A stretch of DNA of 64,000 nucleotides from Liquorilactobacillus hordei DSM 19519 (GCF_019443985.1 NZ_CP049303.1:124001-188000), one strand, 5' to 3'. Positions 1-8,930 are shown, counted from the first letter of the stretch. Notes: generated from the letters alone by a model not told the origin. Translations and numbers: made by a program.

Positions 1-33
1 AACAAAATAGATATTCGTTGTATTCGTTAACAT
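1..33 (-). CDS. Start of an unidentified gene, cut by window edge
   Basis: An ATG at 33-31 on the minus strand opens a frame of 11 codons (MLTNTTNIYFV) that runs off the left edge. An AAAGGAG ribosome-binding site lies about 6 bases upstream, which is why I accept it as a real start. Too little protein is visible to name a family. Confidence 0.45.
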   Translation of the reverse strand, partial: MLTNTTNIYFV

Positions 34-699
34 CCAATTCTCCTTTGTAAAAGCTAATATTTGAAAAGTATATGCTGAAAATAAGTTATATGCAACAATT
101 CCCAAAATTCCGGATTTACAACGGTTTAGATCAAAGACTAAAATTACCCCCACCTCTATATTTGTTACGTATAAACATGTCCATAAGCCCAAATTCTTAA
201 AATTCGCTATAAGTCGTTTTGCATTAATGCTCAAGTTCCCCGACTGATGTCATTATCCCAAAACACAAAAAGTGGACATTTACCATCTGTTCATCCAAAC
301 CATTCAACGAAAAAAGTTTAGAGAAAAAAGGAAATGTCCTTATGTCTAATGGTATTACCAAATTATTGCTAAGTATAAAAGGTTAACTATGTAGAAACTG
401 CTGATGGTGTTAGAAAAAGTGTCAGTGTTATCCGTCTGAATGGGACTTGCGACCACCGGCCAAAAACTTATCTTCATTTTGGAATTATCAATGACCGCTA
501 AATCAACAATAATGCAACGTACACCTCAGAAACAATATCAGCTTGCACTTAAAACGAAGAGCCCTTCAATGTGGATAGTCAAAACAACTTTTGGGTTCCA
601 AATGAATTTAGCTTCGACAAACTAGCATGGTCCTCCATTTCTATATACCTAATTCACTTCAGATAAACACTCCCTTAAAAGTTCAATAAACTCCTGGCT
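34..699. other. Region without an intact gene; possible decayed coding remnant
   Basis: No intact gene is visible. On the plus strand a frame beginning at 388 reads YVETADGVRKSVSV and stays open to a stop at 499-501. The same frame continues to about 634 broken only by two stops. A short frame from 342 (MSNGITKLLLSIKG) abuts it out of phase. The pattern suggests a degraded gene, perhaps a transposase N-terminus, but the remnant is too short and damaged for assignment. Positions 34-340 show nothing I can support beyond a likely promoter region for the leftward gene at 1-33. Confidence 0.25.
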
Positions 700-1809
700 C
701 TAATTGGCGTCATCATAGTAGGTAATATCATCATATTTCTGACCCTGCAGTTTTTTAGCTAGATCAGTCGAAGTATAATATGTCTGTGAACACCAAAAAT
801 CGGCACCGCCCGCTTCAATCATCACATCAATATTCTGCCCATCAGCATTTTCTTGTTTAACCCCATAACTGTCGCCATCACCAGCAGTTTGATTCCAACC
901 TCTAATATTCAGAAAATTAATTCCACGAACATTGGTTGTACTAGCACTACCCCAATCATCATGTTGTGGTTCTTGTGCTGGATCAACGTTGGTATCACGT
1001 GTATGTAAGTAAGTCTTAGACCCATTGGCAATCAAAGTGTCATCTGTAATTGTGATCGTATTAAGATTGCCTTCATCATCATAACCGTACCATGTCCGTC
1101 TCAAGGCAGTCGGAACAATTGAGGTTGCCTTCTGACTCTGACTGTTGGAACTTGGAATCGTTGCACTTTGTCCCTTAATAATATTGGCAAAACCTGTGTT
1201 CAAAACCGTATTCTCCGTTTGTTTGAAATGAATTAAATTATCTGGCATGCCCTGATTCTGTTGCGTAACCAGTACTTTAGGCTGACCATTATGCAACACA
1301 AAAAGATACAGATGCTCACCCATATCTTGAACATGTTCAGCATCAGAGTAGACGGCTACCACTTCATACTCCTTTTTGCCTTTTCCCGTATTCGACCATT
1401 CAATTGAAACTTGTTGATTGTCAACTGCAGTCGTCTTTTTCGCCAATTCATCTGGATAATTTACCCCATAGAAATTAACATTCTTAGCTGGTGTATAACT
1501 CTCATATTGCTGATTCATCGTCTCTTGCCACTGATCCATAAACTTGCTCAACGCAACTGCTTTACTACTATTCCAATAACCGGATTTAGCTGTATCACTA
1601 TTACTGCTTGAACCAGTATTTTTTGAACTAGCAGAAGCAACAGTATTACCATGCTTCTTCTTCGTTGAAGACTCGCCTATCTTTTTCTGTGTAGACGTAT
1701 TTTTACTGTCTTTGTTGGCAAAAGCAGGTTGGCTGTTGGAACTGCAAGCGGTAGTTGTCAATAATAAAGCAACTAAAAAAGGCGTTACTAAAACTCTACA
1801 TAATTTCAT
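700..1809 (-). CDS. DUF4767-type surface lipoprotein
   Basis: The 369-residue protein begins with a lipoprotein signal peptide: a basic start, a hydrophobic stretch and the lipobox LTTTACSS, so Cys22 should be lipidated and the protein anchored outside the membrane. A Ser/Lys/Thr-rich linker (about residues 23-75) precedes a block starting near WNSSKAVALSKFMDQWQ that resembles the DUF4767 domain of lactobacillus lipoproteins, and a further C-terminal region carries the WYGYDDEG segment. Its function is unknown. A ribosome-binding site (AAGGTGAG) lies about 8 bases before the ATG. The upstream 184-residue gene ends only 26 bp away in the same direction, so the two may be co-transcribed. Confidence 0.75.
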   Translation of the reverse strand: MKLCRVLVTPFLVALLLTTTACSSNSQPAFANKDSKNTSTQKKIGESSTKKKHGNTVASASSKNTGSSSNSDTAKSGYWNSSKAVALSKFMDQWQETMNQQYESYTPAKNVNFYGVNYPDELAKKTTAVDNQQVSIEWSNTGKGKKEYEVVAVYSDAEHVQDMGEHLYLFVLHNGQPKVLVTQQNQGMPDNLIHFKQTENTVLNTGFANIIKGQSATIPSSNSQSQKATSIVPTALRRTWYGYDDEGNLNTITITDDTLIANGSKTYLHTRDTNVDPAQEPQHDDWGSASTTNVRGINFLNIRGWNQTAGDGDSYGVKQENADGQNIDVMIEAGGADFWCSQTYYTSTDLAKKLQGQKYDDITYYDDAN

Positions 1810-1835
1810 ATTTTAATCTCACCTTCTCTAAAGTA

Positions 1836-2390
1836 CTAATAATCATGATTTTTTTCGAAACATTTATTGAAAACATCTGTAATTCCGTCTAACTTATTGC
1901 TTATCATACGGTTTTGAGCTTGCCTACTAGGATGCGTAAAGACTTTGTAATTAATTTTATATTTGTTTAGAAGCTCAAGAGTTTCTCCAAGATTAGCATA
2001 TCCCATAAGAATAATATTTCCAATAGTATATCCTTCTTCCTTACCTATAATTATATCTCTTATTTTATCTAAGCATTCTTTATTTCTATTTCCGTAATAA
2101 ATTGACTGGTTTTCTGCTATACTTTTCAACATTTTTTTCACTTCTTCTATGTTATCGACATTATCATCCTTTACTTCAAATCTTTTAGTATAATATTCAT
2201 ATTCACTTTCATTGAGAGTTATCTCTAAAATCTTTTTAAATGTATCATATAATTCTGATTTACTATTCAATGCTGCAAAAGCTACTTCATCAAATAAATA
2301 GCCTTCCGGTCTACAATTCTCTTGCCCTTTTGCCTCCCCATCAATCCTATATTTTTTATTTCCAAGTACTATATTTATTTTTTTAGACAT
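1836..2390 (-). CDS. Uncharacterised 184-residue protein, C-terminus glycosylase-like
   Basis: I do not recognise this gene. It has no signal peptide or membrane segment and is rich in Lys, Glu, Asn and Ile. The last 60 residues read as strand-helix-strand, NIILMGYANLGETLELLN followed by VFTHPSRQAQNR. That resembles the end of uracil-DNA-glycosylase-superfamily proteins, where a strand is followed by His-Pro-Ser; this is a weak inference only. The start ATG at 2390 is preceded by GGAGAAG at good spacing. It lies between the 721-residue membrane protein upstream (252-bp gap) and the lipoprotein downstream (26-bp gap), all in the same direction. The region is AT-rich compared with the flagellar genes. 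Confidence 0.6.
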   Translation of the reverse strand: MSKKINIVLGNKKYRIDGEAKGQENCRPEGYLFDEVAFAALNSKSELYDTFKKILEITLNESEYEYYTKRFEVKDDNVDNIEEVKKMLKSIAENQSIYYGNRNKECLDKIRDIIIGKEEGYTIGNIILMGYANLGETLELLNKYKINYKVFTHPSRQAQNRMISNKLDGITDVFNKCFEKNHDY

Positions 2391-2642
2391 AAAAACTTCT
2401 CCATTTTATATAAACGTTATAACTTCCCCCATTTGAAACTTCAAAGAACTGAGGAGTTCCTCCCCGACTATCTACATTTGCTTTGAAAAAGAGAAAACAA
2501 TTAATTCTCATCCATATCATATTTAAAGTACTTTCGTTCTACTAAGTTTGTTGCCTTAAATAACTGACAAACTTTAATAATTTTAAGAATGAGTTTTTAG
2601 TATTACACTTAGCTTAACAATTGAAGTCAAATATAGTTAATA

Positions 2643-4808
2643 CTATACCAAGGCTATCAATTCATTTTCATCAGGTAACTTACGTTGCTTGAAAATATCT
2701 AAAATTTTATCAAAATAAATTTTGTGAATATATTTGCGTGGGCTTTCTGAAGCAAACATTATTTGTAGCTGATGATTAAATCTTTTATTCAGGAATGTAC
2801 TTTGTAAGATAATTTCAACTTCATCCGCTTTCAAAGGAACTGATAACACGGTTTCAATAAATTCTTCTTTGGCTATTCTAATCATTAATATTGCATCATC
2901 TTCCACAAACTGGTCCATAATTTTTTTTGCACCCAAACTCCCGATCGTCCCACCTACTACAGCACCAATAGCGGTACCAACTACCGGTATTCCTGATCCA
3001 ATAACGCCACCTACAGCTGCTCCTGTAGCCATACCAGTGCCAGTAACTACAGAATTTTTTATTAATTGTTGGGTCGAGATTCGACCGCGCAGGCAACTAA
3101 CAACATCTGGTCCAAAAGCAACTACAGCAGTTACCGTCCCCAAGGCTAGCCCTGTTACTTTTGCTGTTTTTACACTATTACTTAGATTTCCCCCGCTAAA
3201 CAATTGATTTCCTAAAGCTTTGCCCATTTTTGAACCTGCAAACTGTGACGCAATCATATACATACTACCACCCCAAACTACTGGTTTCGCAATGGCTAAA
3301 GCCGTACTTTTCAAAGCTTCTTTTTCGCTACTCCCATGCCAACGACTGTTACAATAAATCCAAACTCCATTAACCAGAGCGGTTGGCATTGATGATGCAA
3401 CACCTGTCATAAAATCACCACCTACAGACCACACTAATTTATCGCCCAGGGTAACAGATTTCATCTGAATATTACCATCAGAATCACGGATAACCTTGTT
3501 ATTCTCATCATGCATTGGAATTTCACTATGCCGATCAAAAATAGACTTAGTAGCTATTTGAGAATGCTCATATGAAATAGCACCCTTTTTTAAATACTTA
3601 ACAGCATTTTGAGGATTGCTCTCGTTTGGTACTTCTCCATCCTTAATACGTTTAGCAATTATTTTAACAGAATCCTCATACTGGTCTCGTGGCACTTCAA
3701 TGATCATCATTCTTTTATTTGTACCCTCACCAAAAGTGTATTTGGCTTGTCCTCCATTAAACGTTTGACCTACAGTTTTTCCTGCGCTTTTTAAATATTT
3801 GGTTTGAATCACTTTACCATTTACAATACGATCCGCACCATTTTTAGCATGTGTGGCTCCTTCACGTTTTGTGTTTTTAAATTTTATCCGATCTAAAGTA
3901 TCACCATATTGTTCTCCTACATGTCCATGTCCTTGTCCTCCACCAAATCGGTCATTAAGTTGATTTTCTCCTAAATCATTAAAAGCCGCTTTATTTAAAC
4001 TAGATAAAATACCACCATTTCTGGAAGATAATTGTTTCGAATTATTAATTGCTTGTTCAGTAGCTGACTCTAGATCGGCGTTAATTTCCTCACCTAAAAA
4101 TAAAACATTGTCCTTGCTAACTTTAGTCCATCCCACATCAATTGCTAAATTTAGTACATCTAATAGTATTTTTAGACTTTCACTATTCAGGTTAACCTTT
4201 CTTTTAGTATGATCAGCATAAAAAACAATTAGTTGACTGTCACTTTTTAACTTGACCTTATAGACATCCTGAAAAGGAATTTGGAGAATATTGACACCAT
4301 ACTTATCTTCATCTGCCTTATGATTTTCCATCTGTGTTTTAATAATGATACCACGTGTTGTCACTAAGTAGCCATATTCCCTAAACATCATTTCATTGTC
4401 TTTAGGGTGAGCATCATATAAAATAGCATAATCATTTTCTGTATCTATATTTTCTATGCCAGCACTAAAATATTGAGTTCGATTATATGGTAAATCCTTA
4501 TGATCCGTAATTTTCTTAGTAACAACTCCAGAAAAATCACGTGCATTCATTTTAACTGGGGATTTCTCTGATCTCCACTGCCTAATTTCTACTGACTCAG
4601 TGGAGTGTACATGAAAATACAACCCACAAACAGTTAATAGCGTTATAATGGACACTAATCCTACATTGTTAAACATAAATAATATTATTATTGGTGATAT
4701 TAGACTACTAACGAAAAATCCAATTATCGATTTTTTAAAATTATAATTTAGCTTTGAATACATCACCCAAAATACTATTCCACCAAATATAATAAATAAT
4801 AACTCCAT
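2643..4808 (-). CDS. Membrane protein with PH-like, nuclease-like and glycine-zipper regions
   Basis: This 721-residue protein has no family I can name. Visible parts: hydrophobic segments at about 1-17, 28-46 and 50-65; a beta-rich region at about 95-225 ending in a PH-like pattern (GYLVTTRGIIIKTQ ... IPFQDVYKVKL); a motif GQGHGHVGEQYGD at 291-303; and GADRIVNGKVIQTKY at 324-338. The last has the D...QxK spacing (Asp326, Gln335, Lys337) of PD-(D/E)xK nucleases such as the Mrr type. It is followed by MIIEVPRDQYED (368-379). Residues 555-630 are Gly/Ala-rich with GxxxG repeats (glycine zipper), suggesting membrane insertion. The start has a weak ribosome-binding site. It follows the fliS terminator, so it is probably a separate unit. 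A nuclease-type defence or toxin role is inference. Confidence 0.6.
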   Translation of the reverse strand: MELLFIIFGGIVFWVMYSKLNYNFKKSIIGFFVSSLISPIIILFMFNNVGLVSIITLLTVCGLYFHVHSTESVEIRQWRSEKSPVKMNARDFSGVVTKKITDHKDLPYNRTQYFSAGIENIDTENDYAILYDAHPKDNEMMFREYGYLVTTRGIIIKTQMENHKADEDKYGVNILQIPFQDVYKVKLKSDSQLIVFYADHTKRKVNLNSESLKILLDVLNLAIDVGWTKVSKDNVLFLGEEINADLESATEQAINNSKQLSSRNGGILSSLNKAAFNDLGENQLNDRFGGGQGHGHVGEQYGDTLDRIKFKNTKREGATHAKNGADRIVNGKVIQTKYLKSAGKTVGQTFNGGQAKYTFGEGTNKRMMIIEVPRDQYEDSVKIIAKRIKDGEVPNESNPQNAVKYLKKGAISYEHSQIATKSIFDRHSEIPMHDENNKVIRDSDGNIQMKSVTLGDKLVWSVGGDFMTGVASSMPTALVNGVWIYCNSRWHGSSEKEALKSTALAIAKPVVWGGSMYMIASQFAGSKMGKALGNQLFSGGNLSNSVKTAKVTGLALGTVTAVVAFGPDVVSCLRGRISTQQLIKNSVVTGTGMATGAAVGGVIGSGIPVVGTAIGAVVGGTIGSLGAKKIMDQFVEDDAILMIRIAKEEFIETVLSVPLKADEVEIILQSTFLNKRFNHQLQIMFASESPRKYIHKIYFDKILDIFKQRKLPDENELIALV

Positions 4809-4833
4809 ACCTACACCTACTCACTTTTATTAT

Positions 4834-4873
4834 AAAAAAGCGCCTCAAAAGCTAAGCTTTTTAAGACGTTTTT
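4834..4873. terminator. Bidirectional-looking terminator after fliS
   Basis: A hairpin at 4841-4868 (about 12 pairs including wobbles, one bulge) is flanked by six A on the left and five T on the right, so it has a U-tract in either direction. It ends the flaG-fliD-fliT-fliS transcript 9 bases after the fliS stop and separates it from the 721-residue gene. Confidence 0.75.
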
Positions 4874-4881
4874 ATTACTTA

Positions 4882-5259
4882 CTATTTTTCTTCCGTTGTA
4901 ATTTGCGTCCAAGCATCAAGCAACTCCGTCAACATTTTAACAACAGGTGGCAATAAAGTTTGGTCCTTGTTCATATTAGCCTTAACAAGCTGCTGATACA
5001 TGAATTCATATAAAGATTCAAGATTCTCAGGGACATCGCCCCCAACTTCAGTATTTAGCGAGCCTTTAAGCTCCATCAAGATGTCTTGTGCTCGAACCAA
5101 TTCCTTATGTGCTTTTTTAGGATTATCATTTTCAATTGCGAGCCCAGCAATTTTAACACTCTTAATCGCGCCTTGGTACAACATTTCAATTAGTTTATTA
5201 GGTGAAGCACTCATTACTTGATTCTTTAAATAACTTTTTTTAACATTTTCGTAGCCCAT
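4882..5259 (-). CDS. fliS: Flagellin export chaperone FliS
   Basis: The 125-residue helical protein has the FliS N-terminal pattern (YLKNQVMSASPNKLIEMLYQGAI) and the usual family length. FliS binds the disordered C-terminus of newly made flagellin in the cytoplasm, prevents premature polymerisation and hands it to the export gate. It is the last gene of flaG-fliD-fliT-fliS, 16 bp after the fliT-like gene and just before a strong hairpin. Nothing abnormal is seen. Confidence 0.93.
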   Translation of the reverse strand: MGYENVKKSYLKNQVMSASPNKLIEMLYQGAIKSVKIAGLAIENDNPKKAHKELVRAQDILMELKGSLNTEVGGDVPENLESLYEFMYQQLVKANMNKDQTLLPPVVKMLTELLDAWTQITTEEK

Positions 5260-5275
5260 TATTTATTTTCGCTCC

Positions 5276-5617
5276 TTAAAAGTCAACGTCTATCAAGGAC
5301 GCACCTTGTTCTTGCTGCAAGTATGTTCTAATTGTACTATTCGGTCTGCTTAGCTGCGATATTTTCTGCGATAATTGTTTCTTTTGAGCGGAAAAAGCAC
5401 TCATTAATTTATTATACTTTTGGACAATTTGGTCAATAATCACTTTTTCCGAACTAGTCAATTCTGCTAGTGAGTGGTCATTCAACACTGTAATCATCGC
5501 ACGTGCATCTTTTAAAATATGCTCCGCTTGCTCTAAACTCTTCTCATCCCAAGAACCAAGTAGTGTATTTAACTGCTCCAGTTGTTCTAATAGTTCTTTA
5601 TTCTGCTTTAATTCCAT
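5276..5617 (-). CDS. fliT: FliT-like flagellar chaperone
   Basis: This 113-residue, almost entirely helical protein is rich in Leu, Gln, Lys and Glu and lies between fliD and fliS, where Bacillota usually encode FliT. FliT binds the filament cap protein FliD and assists its export. Sequence conservation in this family is low, so the call rests mainly on size, helical character and position (15-16 bp gaps on both sides). The final residues (EQGASLIDVDF) are an acidic tail. Confidence 0.7.
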   Translation of the reverse strand: MELKQNKELLEQLEQLNTLLGSWDEKSLEQAEHILKDARAMITVLNDHSLAELTSSEKVIIDQIVQKYNKLMSAFSAQKKQLSQKISQLSRPNSTIRTYLQQEQGASLIDVDF

Positions 5618-5632
5618 TGCTCACACCTATTC

Positions 5633-7048
5633 TTAACTTGAAAGTGACGATGTCTGGGTTGTAAAGTAGCTCATTTGTGACTGTGCTTCCATCATGGCTT
5701 GATCAAGGCGGGTGAACATATCAACATATTGTGTTTTCTTAGCTTCTAGCATTATATTAAAATTATCAATCTGACTATTTAGATCTTTAATGCTCGAATC
5801 ATAACCTGCGGATTTAGTTGCAATAATGCCCTTATTAGATGAACTATCAACTAAATAAGTATTCAGCATCTTAGACAAATCTGCAGCATAGCCAGATTCA
5901 GAAGTAACGGTTCCAACTGAGCTCTTGGTTGATTGGTAGAACATATTCTTAACCGCAGTTGGATCATCTGTAATTGCTTTGTTCAGCTTATCTTGATCTA
6001 ACCCTAATGTTCCATCACGATCAACAAGTGAAATTCCAACCTCACTTGGGTTTAAACTACTACCAGTGACATAGGGATTAGTAATCATATTGCGCAAAGA
6101 TGTTTGCAGACGCATTAATTCACTATCACCCGCTAATTTACCAGTTGTATTGTCTGATTTACTAGGGTCACCAACACTAAGGTCATCGTTAATCAAACTC
6201 ATTAAACTATTATACTGGGTTACCATATCATTAACTGCTGAAACTGTCTTAGACGTATCATTGGTTAAAGAAAGCGTAACATGACTATCGCTAACTTTTG
6301 AGAGCGTAAATGTCGTTCCCTCAATTGCATCACTAACCGTATTAGTATCACGCGTAATTTTCATACCATCAAGTTCAAAAATGGCTGATTTCCCCTTGGC
6401 AGTTGTTGCTCCACTCCCAAGTCCCAGACTTGTAGCAGCATCACCAGCAACACTAATATTACGTGCTCCCATCTTATTATCAGTCAGAACTAAGCGGTTA
6501 TCAACCACGCTGGCTTTGATGCTGGAACTACTAGTTTGTTTATTAATCTTAGCAGCGATGTCATTCAAAGTGTCAGTGTCACTGATGTCAAAGCTGAAAG
6601 TCTTAGCTTGCCCATTAGTATCTGTTTCTGCACTAGTTAATGTTAATGAACCAGAAGCTCCAACAGCGGTTTTGCTGTTTTTAACATCAAGTTGAGTACC
6701 GGTAATCTTGCTGGCGGTTGCCAACTGATCAACTTTTAAGTCATAAGTTCCTTCAGCAGCCGATGTATCTCCAGTAATCGAAGCAATCGTCGCATCTGAT
6801 GTTGTTACTTTCTTAGTCTGATAGGTATCATCAGACTGTAGAGCTGTCACCTTGGTCAGAAAATTATTTAGGCGGGTTTTAACATCGCTCCAGGCTGTCT
6901 TTTGATCAGTTAAAGTTGTTATTTGACTCTGGGCTTTAGTCTTACCAGCAGAATCAGCTTGCAATAAAGCTTCAATATCATCAGCCGTAATCCCTGAATA
7001 TTGCCCTAAAGTACTGCTGATTCCATTAGTGGTTGTAATACTTGCCAT
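5633..7048 (-). CDS. fliD: Filament cap protein FliD
   Basis: The 471-residue protein has the FliD N-terminal domain (ISSTLGQYSGITADDIEALL, then LNNFLTKVTALQSDDTY) and a C-terminal domain with a coiled-coil tail (LNSQIDNFNIMLEAKKTQY ... MFTRLDQAM), matching FliD_N and FliD_C. It forms the cap at the filament tip that folds incoming flagellin. The ATG at 7048 lies 10 bp after flaG, so it belongs to the same transcript. The middle region is Ser/Thr/Asp-rich and variable, as is common for FliD. It is intact. Confidence 0.95.
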   Translation of the reverse strand: MASITTTNGISSTLGQYSGITADDIEALLQADSAGKTKAQSQITTLTDQKTAWSDVKTRLNNFLTKVTALQSDDTYQTKKVTTSDATIASITGDTSAAEGTYDLKVDQLATASKITGTQLDVKNSKTAVGASGSLTLTSAETDTNGQAKTFSFDISDTDTLNDIAAKINKQTSSSSIKASVVDNRLVLTDNKMGARNISVAGDAATSLGLGSGATTAKGKSAIFELDGMKITRDTNTVSDAIEGTTFTLSKVSDSHVTLSLTNDTSKTVSAVNDMVTQYNSLMSLINDDLSVGDPSKSDNTTGKLAGDSELMRLQTSLRNMITNPYVTGSSLNPSEVGISLVDRDGTLGLDQDKLNKAITDDPTAVKNMFYQSTKSSVGTVTSESGYAADLSKMLNTYLVDSSSNKGIIATKSAGYDSSIKDLNSQIDNFNIMLEAKKTQYVDMFTRLDQAMMEAQSQMSYFTTQTSSLSS

Positions 7049-7058
7049 CCCTCACTCA

Positions 7059-7487
7059 CTATCCTTTCTTATCAACGACAATACCCATCTGTTTCCAGAT
7101 ACTGCCAATTACATCCAACATTTTAGTTGGTGGAATTTCCTTAATAACATCGTCATTCTTCATATTAATCAACTGAACATAAGTCCGTCCAGTTGTTTTA
7201 TGAACCTTAAAGCGCATGCGAACATCACGTCCAAGCAGATGTTTATTCATTTCATCCACAGCCTGTTCCAACTGCGCCTGTGGTATTGCCTGCAACGTAG
7301 CATCACTTTTATCCTCATCTTCTTTAGAAGATACCTTCTCATTAATCGTCTTCTTCTCACCTTTATCCGACAAAAGATCTTGGGCTAGACGACGCAGGTC
7401 TAAGTTTGTTCCATCTAAATCACTGCCCGTTTCAATCGGTTGAACCCTCGGTGTCGGTGGAACTGGCTGAATCTTCTCAATTTCCAT
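7059..7487 (-). CDS. flaG: FlaG family protein
   Basis: The 142-residue protein ends in the FlaG domain: LGRDVRMRFKVHKTTGRTYV, then INMKNDDVIKEIPPTKMLD and IGSIWKQMGIVVDKKG. The first 60 residues are a polar, Pro-rich leader. FlaG-family genes usually sit next to hag and fliD and influence filament length; the biochemical role is not settled. A GGAGG site lies 8 bases before the ATG. No sigma-28 site was found directly upstream, so it may be read through from hag or have a sigma-A promoter. Confidence 0.85.
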   Translation of the reverse strand: MEIEKIQPVPPTPRVQPIETGSDLDGTNLDLRRLAQDLLSDKGEKKTINEKVSSKEDEDKSDATLQAIPQAQLEQAVDEMNKHLLGRDVRMRFKVHKTTGRTYVQLINMKNDDVIKEIPPTKMLDVIGSIWKQMGIVVDKKG

Positions 7488-7535
7488 CCATACATCCTCC
7501 CCTTCAAAAAGGATAACTTAAAAAAGTTATGTATG

Positions 7536-7574
7536 CCACAAAAACCGACCGCCGAATTTACACGACGACCGGCC
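7536..7574 (-). terminator. Terminator after flagellin
   Basis: On the minus strand a 12-pair GC-rich stem (7563-7574 with 7543-7554, some G-T pairs) with an 8-base loop is followed by a T-rich tract (TTTTTGT). It lies about 30 bases after the hag stop codon. This is expected for the most heavily expressed gene of the locus. Confidence 0.8.
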
Positions 7575-7605
7575 TTTGCCAAAAACGAAGATCTGTTGCT
7601 TAAAA

Positions 7606-8664
7606 TTAACCTTGTAATAATGAAAGAACACTGTTTGGCATTGAGTTTGCTTGTGCAAGCATTGATGTTGAAGCCTGTGTCAAGATGTTTGCTTTCGTGA
7701 AGTTTGTCATTTCTTCAGCCATATCAACGTCACGAATACGTGAGTTAGCTTCAGAAAGGTTTTCTTCAGTTGTACCCAAGTTGTTAACAGTATGTGTCAA
7801 ACGATTTTGAGCAGCACCTAAATCAGCACGTTGGTCAGAAACCTTCTTGATAGCACTATCGATACTTGTGATTGCTTTAGTAGCGTTATCACGTCCATTC
7901 TGATCAATTGTTGTAGCAGCTACATTTGCAAGCCCGTCATTATAAGCCTTATCTGCAGCAGCCTTTTGAGCATTTGCAGCTGCTAACTTAACACTATCTC
8001 CAGCAGCATCTGTAACCGCCTGCGCAGCATCCGTTTGAGCTTTCACAGCGGCCTTGCCGTCATCACTAGCCTCATATGTTGCCTTTGCAGCTGTCGTTGC
8101 AGCTGTTTTTTGAGCATCCGTTGCATCAAGAGAAACTGTTGAATCAGCATCAGTTTCTCCTAAGAGTGTCTTTGCGTCCATTTTACCAATCGTAACATCC
8201 ATTGTTTGGCCTGCATTAGCACCAATCTGGAATGTGAATTTCTGATTATCTGTATCCAATAAATTTTTAGTATTGAACTGAGTTGTAGTACTAATACGAT
8301 TTATTTCATCATGTAAAGCATTGAACTCTTTGTTAACAGCTGCACGATCATCTGAACTCAAAGTTCCGTTAGCACTTTGAACTGAGAGATCACGCATACG
8401 GCCTAAGATACTATGTGTTTCATTCAAGGCACCTTCAGCTGTTTGGATCATTGAAATACCATCTTGAGCATTACGAGTAGCTTGGCTTAAACCACCAATT
8501 TGGCCTTTCATTTTTTCTGAAATTGCTAATCCAGCTGCATCGTCTCCAGCTTTGTTGATTCGTGAACCGGATGATAACTTAGCTAATGAGTTACTTTTTG
8601 ATGTAGTTGCAGCATTCAAACTACGCAATGTATTCATAGCAGAAACGTTTGTATTAATTCTCAT
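7606..8664 (-). CDS. hag: Flagellin, major filament subunit
   Basis: Flagellin of 352 residues. The D0/D1 N-terminus (MRINTNVSAMNTLRSLN ... LSSGSRINKAGDDAAGLAISE) and C-terminus (LGAAQNRLTHTVNNL ... TQASTSMLAQANSMPNSVLSLLQG) are canonical. I start at 8664 rather than 8679 because MRIN is the universal flagellin start and AGGAGG lies about 8 bases upstream. The central region, about residues 175-265, is unusually Ala-rich (repeated AA, KA and DAA motifs) and is the variable surface-exposed part. It has its own sigma-28 promoter (8732-8757) and its own terminator. It is the only flagellin gene seen in the window. Confidence 0.96.
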   Translation of the reverse strand: MRINTNVSAMNTLRSLNAATTSKSNSLAKLSSGSRINKAGDDAAGLAISEKMKGQIGGLSQATRNAQDGISMIQTAEGALNETHSILGRMRDLSVQSANGTLSSDDRAAVNKEFNALHDEINRISTTTQFNTKNLLDTDNQKFTFQIGANAGQTMDVTIGKMDAKTLLGETDADSTVSLDATDAQKTAATTAAKATYEASDDGKAAVKAQTDAAQAVTDAAGDSVKLAAANAQKAAADKAYNDGLANVAATTIDQNGRDNATKAITSIDSAIKKVSDQRADLGAAQNRLTHTVNNLGTTEENLSEANSRIRDVDMAEEMTNFTKANILTQASTSMLAQANSMPNSVLSLLQG

Positions 8665-8731
8665 GTTGAATTCCTCCAATTATTATAAGCTTATTATTTA
8701 GTTTTTGAGGTTTTCCCCCTCACAATTATAT

Positions 8732-8757
8732 GTATCGGCATGGCAATTAATTATTTA
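8732..8757 (-). promoter_or_regulatory. Sigma-28 (SigD) promoter of hag
   Basis: The minus strand reads TAAA (8757-8754), 14 bases, then GCCGATAC (8739-8732). This matches the SigD consensus TAAA-N15-GCCGATAT closely. It lies about 70 bases upstream of the flagellin start and downstream of the inserted IS, so late-class hag expression should survive the insertion. Confidence 0.85.
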
Positions 8758-8903
8758 ATAGGTTTTTTTAAAAAAATTTCATCTATATATTAAATATTTT
8801 TGACAGTAACGCTACTACTATGTATTTTGACATTATTTATGCTGAATAAAACCTTTGTTGTTAAAAAAGAAAGTTTCTGTCTTCTTGCATACCCTAACAT
8901 AAT

Positions 8904-8930
8904 AAAAAAAGAGCGGCCTTTATTTGCCAC
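8904..8930 (-). terminator. Probable original flgL terminator, now displaced by an IS
   Basis: A 5-bp stem (8926-8930 with 8913-8917) is followed on the minus strand by seven T. No gene ends nearby now. The flgL stop codon is at 10653, on the other side of the 1,661-bp IS, and removing the IS puts this hairpin within about 65 bases of flgL. The stem is short, so this is a moderate call. Confidence 0.55.

Noticed and set aside
440..625. Plus-strand 61-codon frame at the left end
   Set aside because: No ribosome-binding site and no recognisable sequence; a different frame in the same stretch looks more protein-like.
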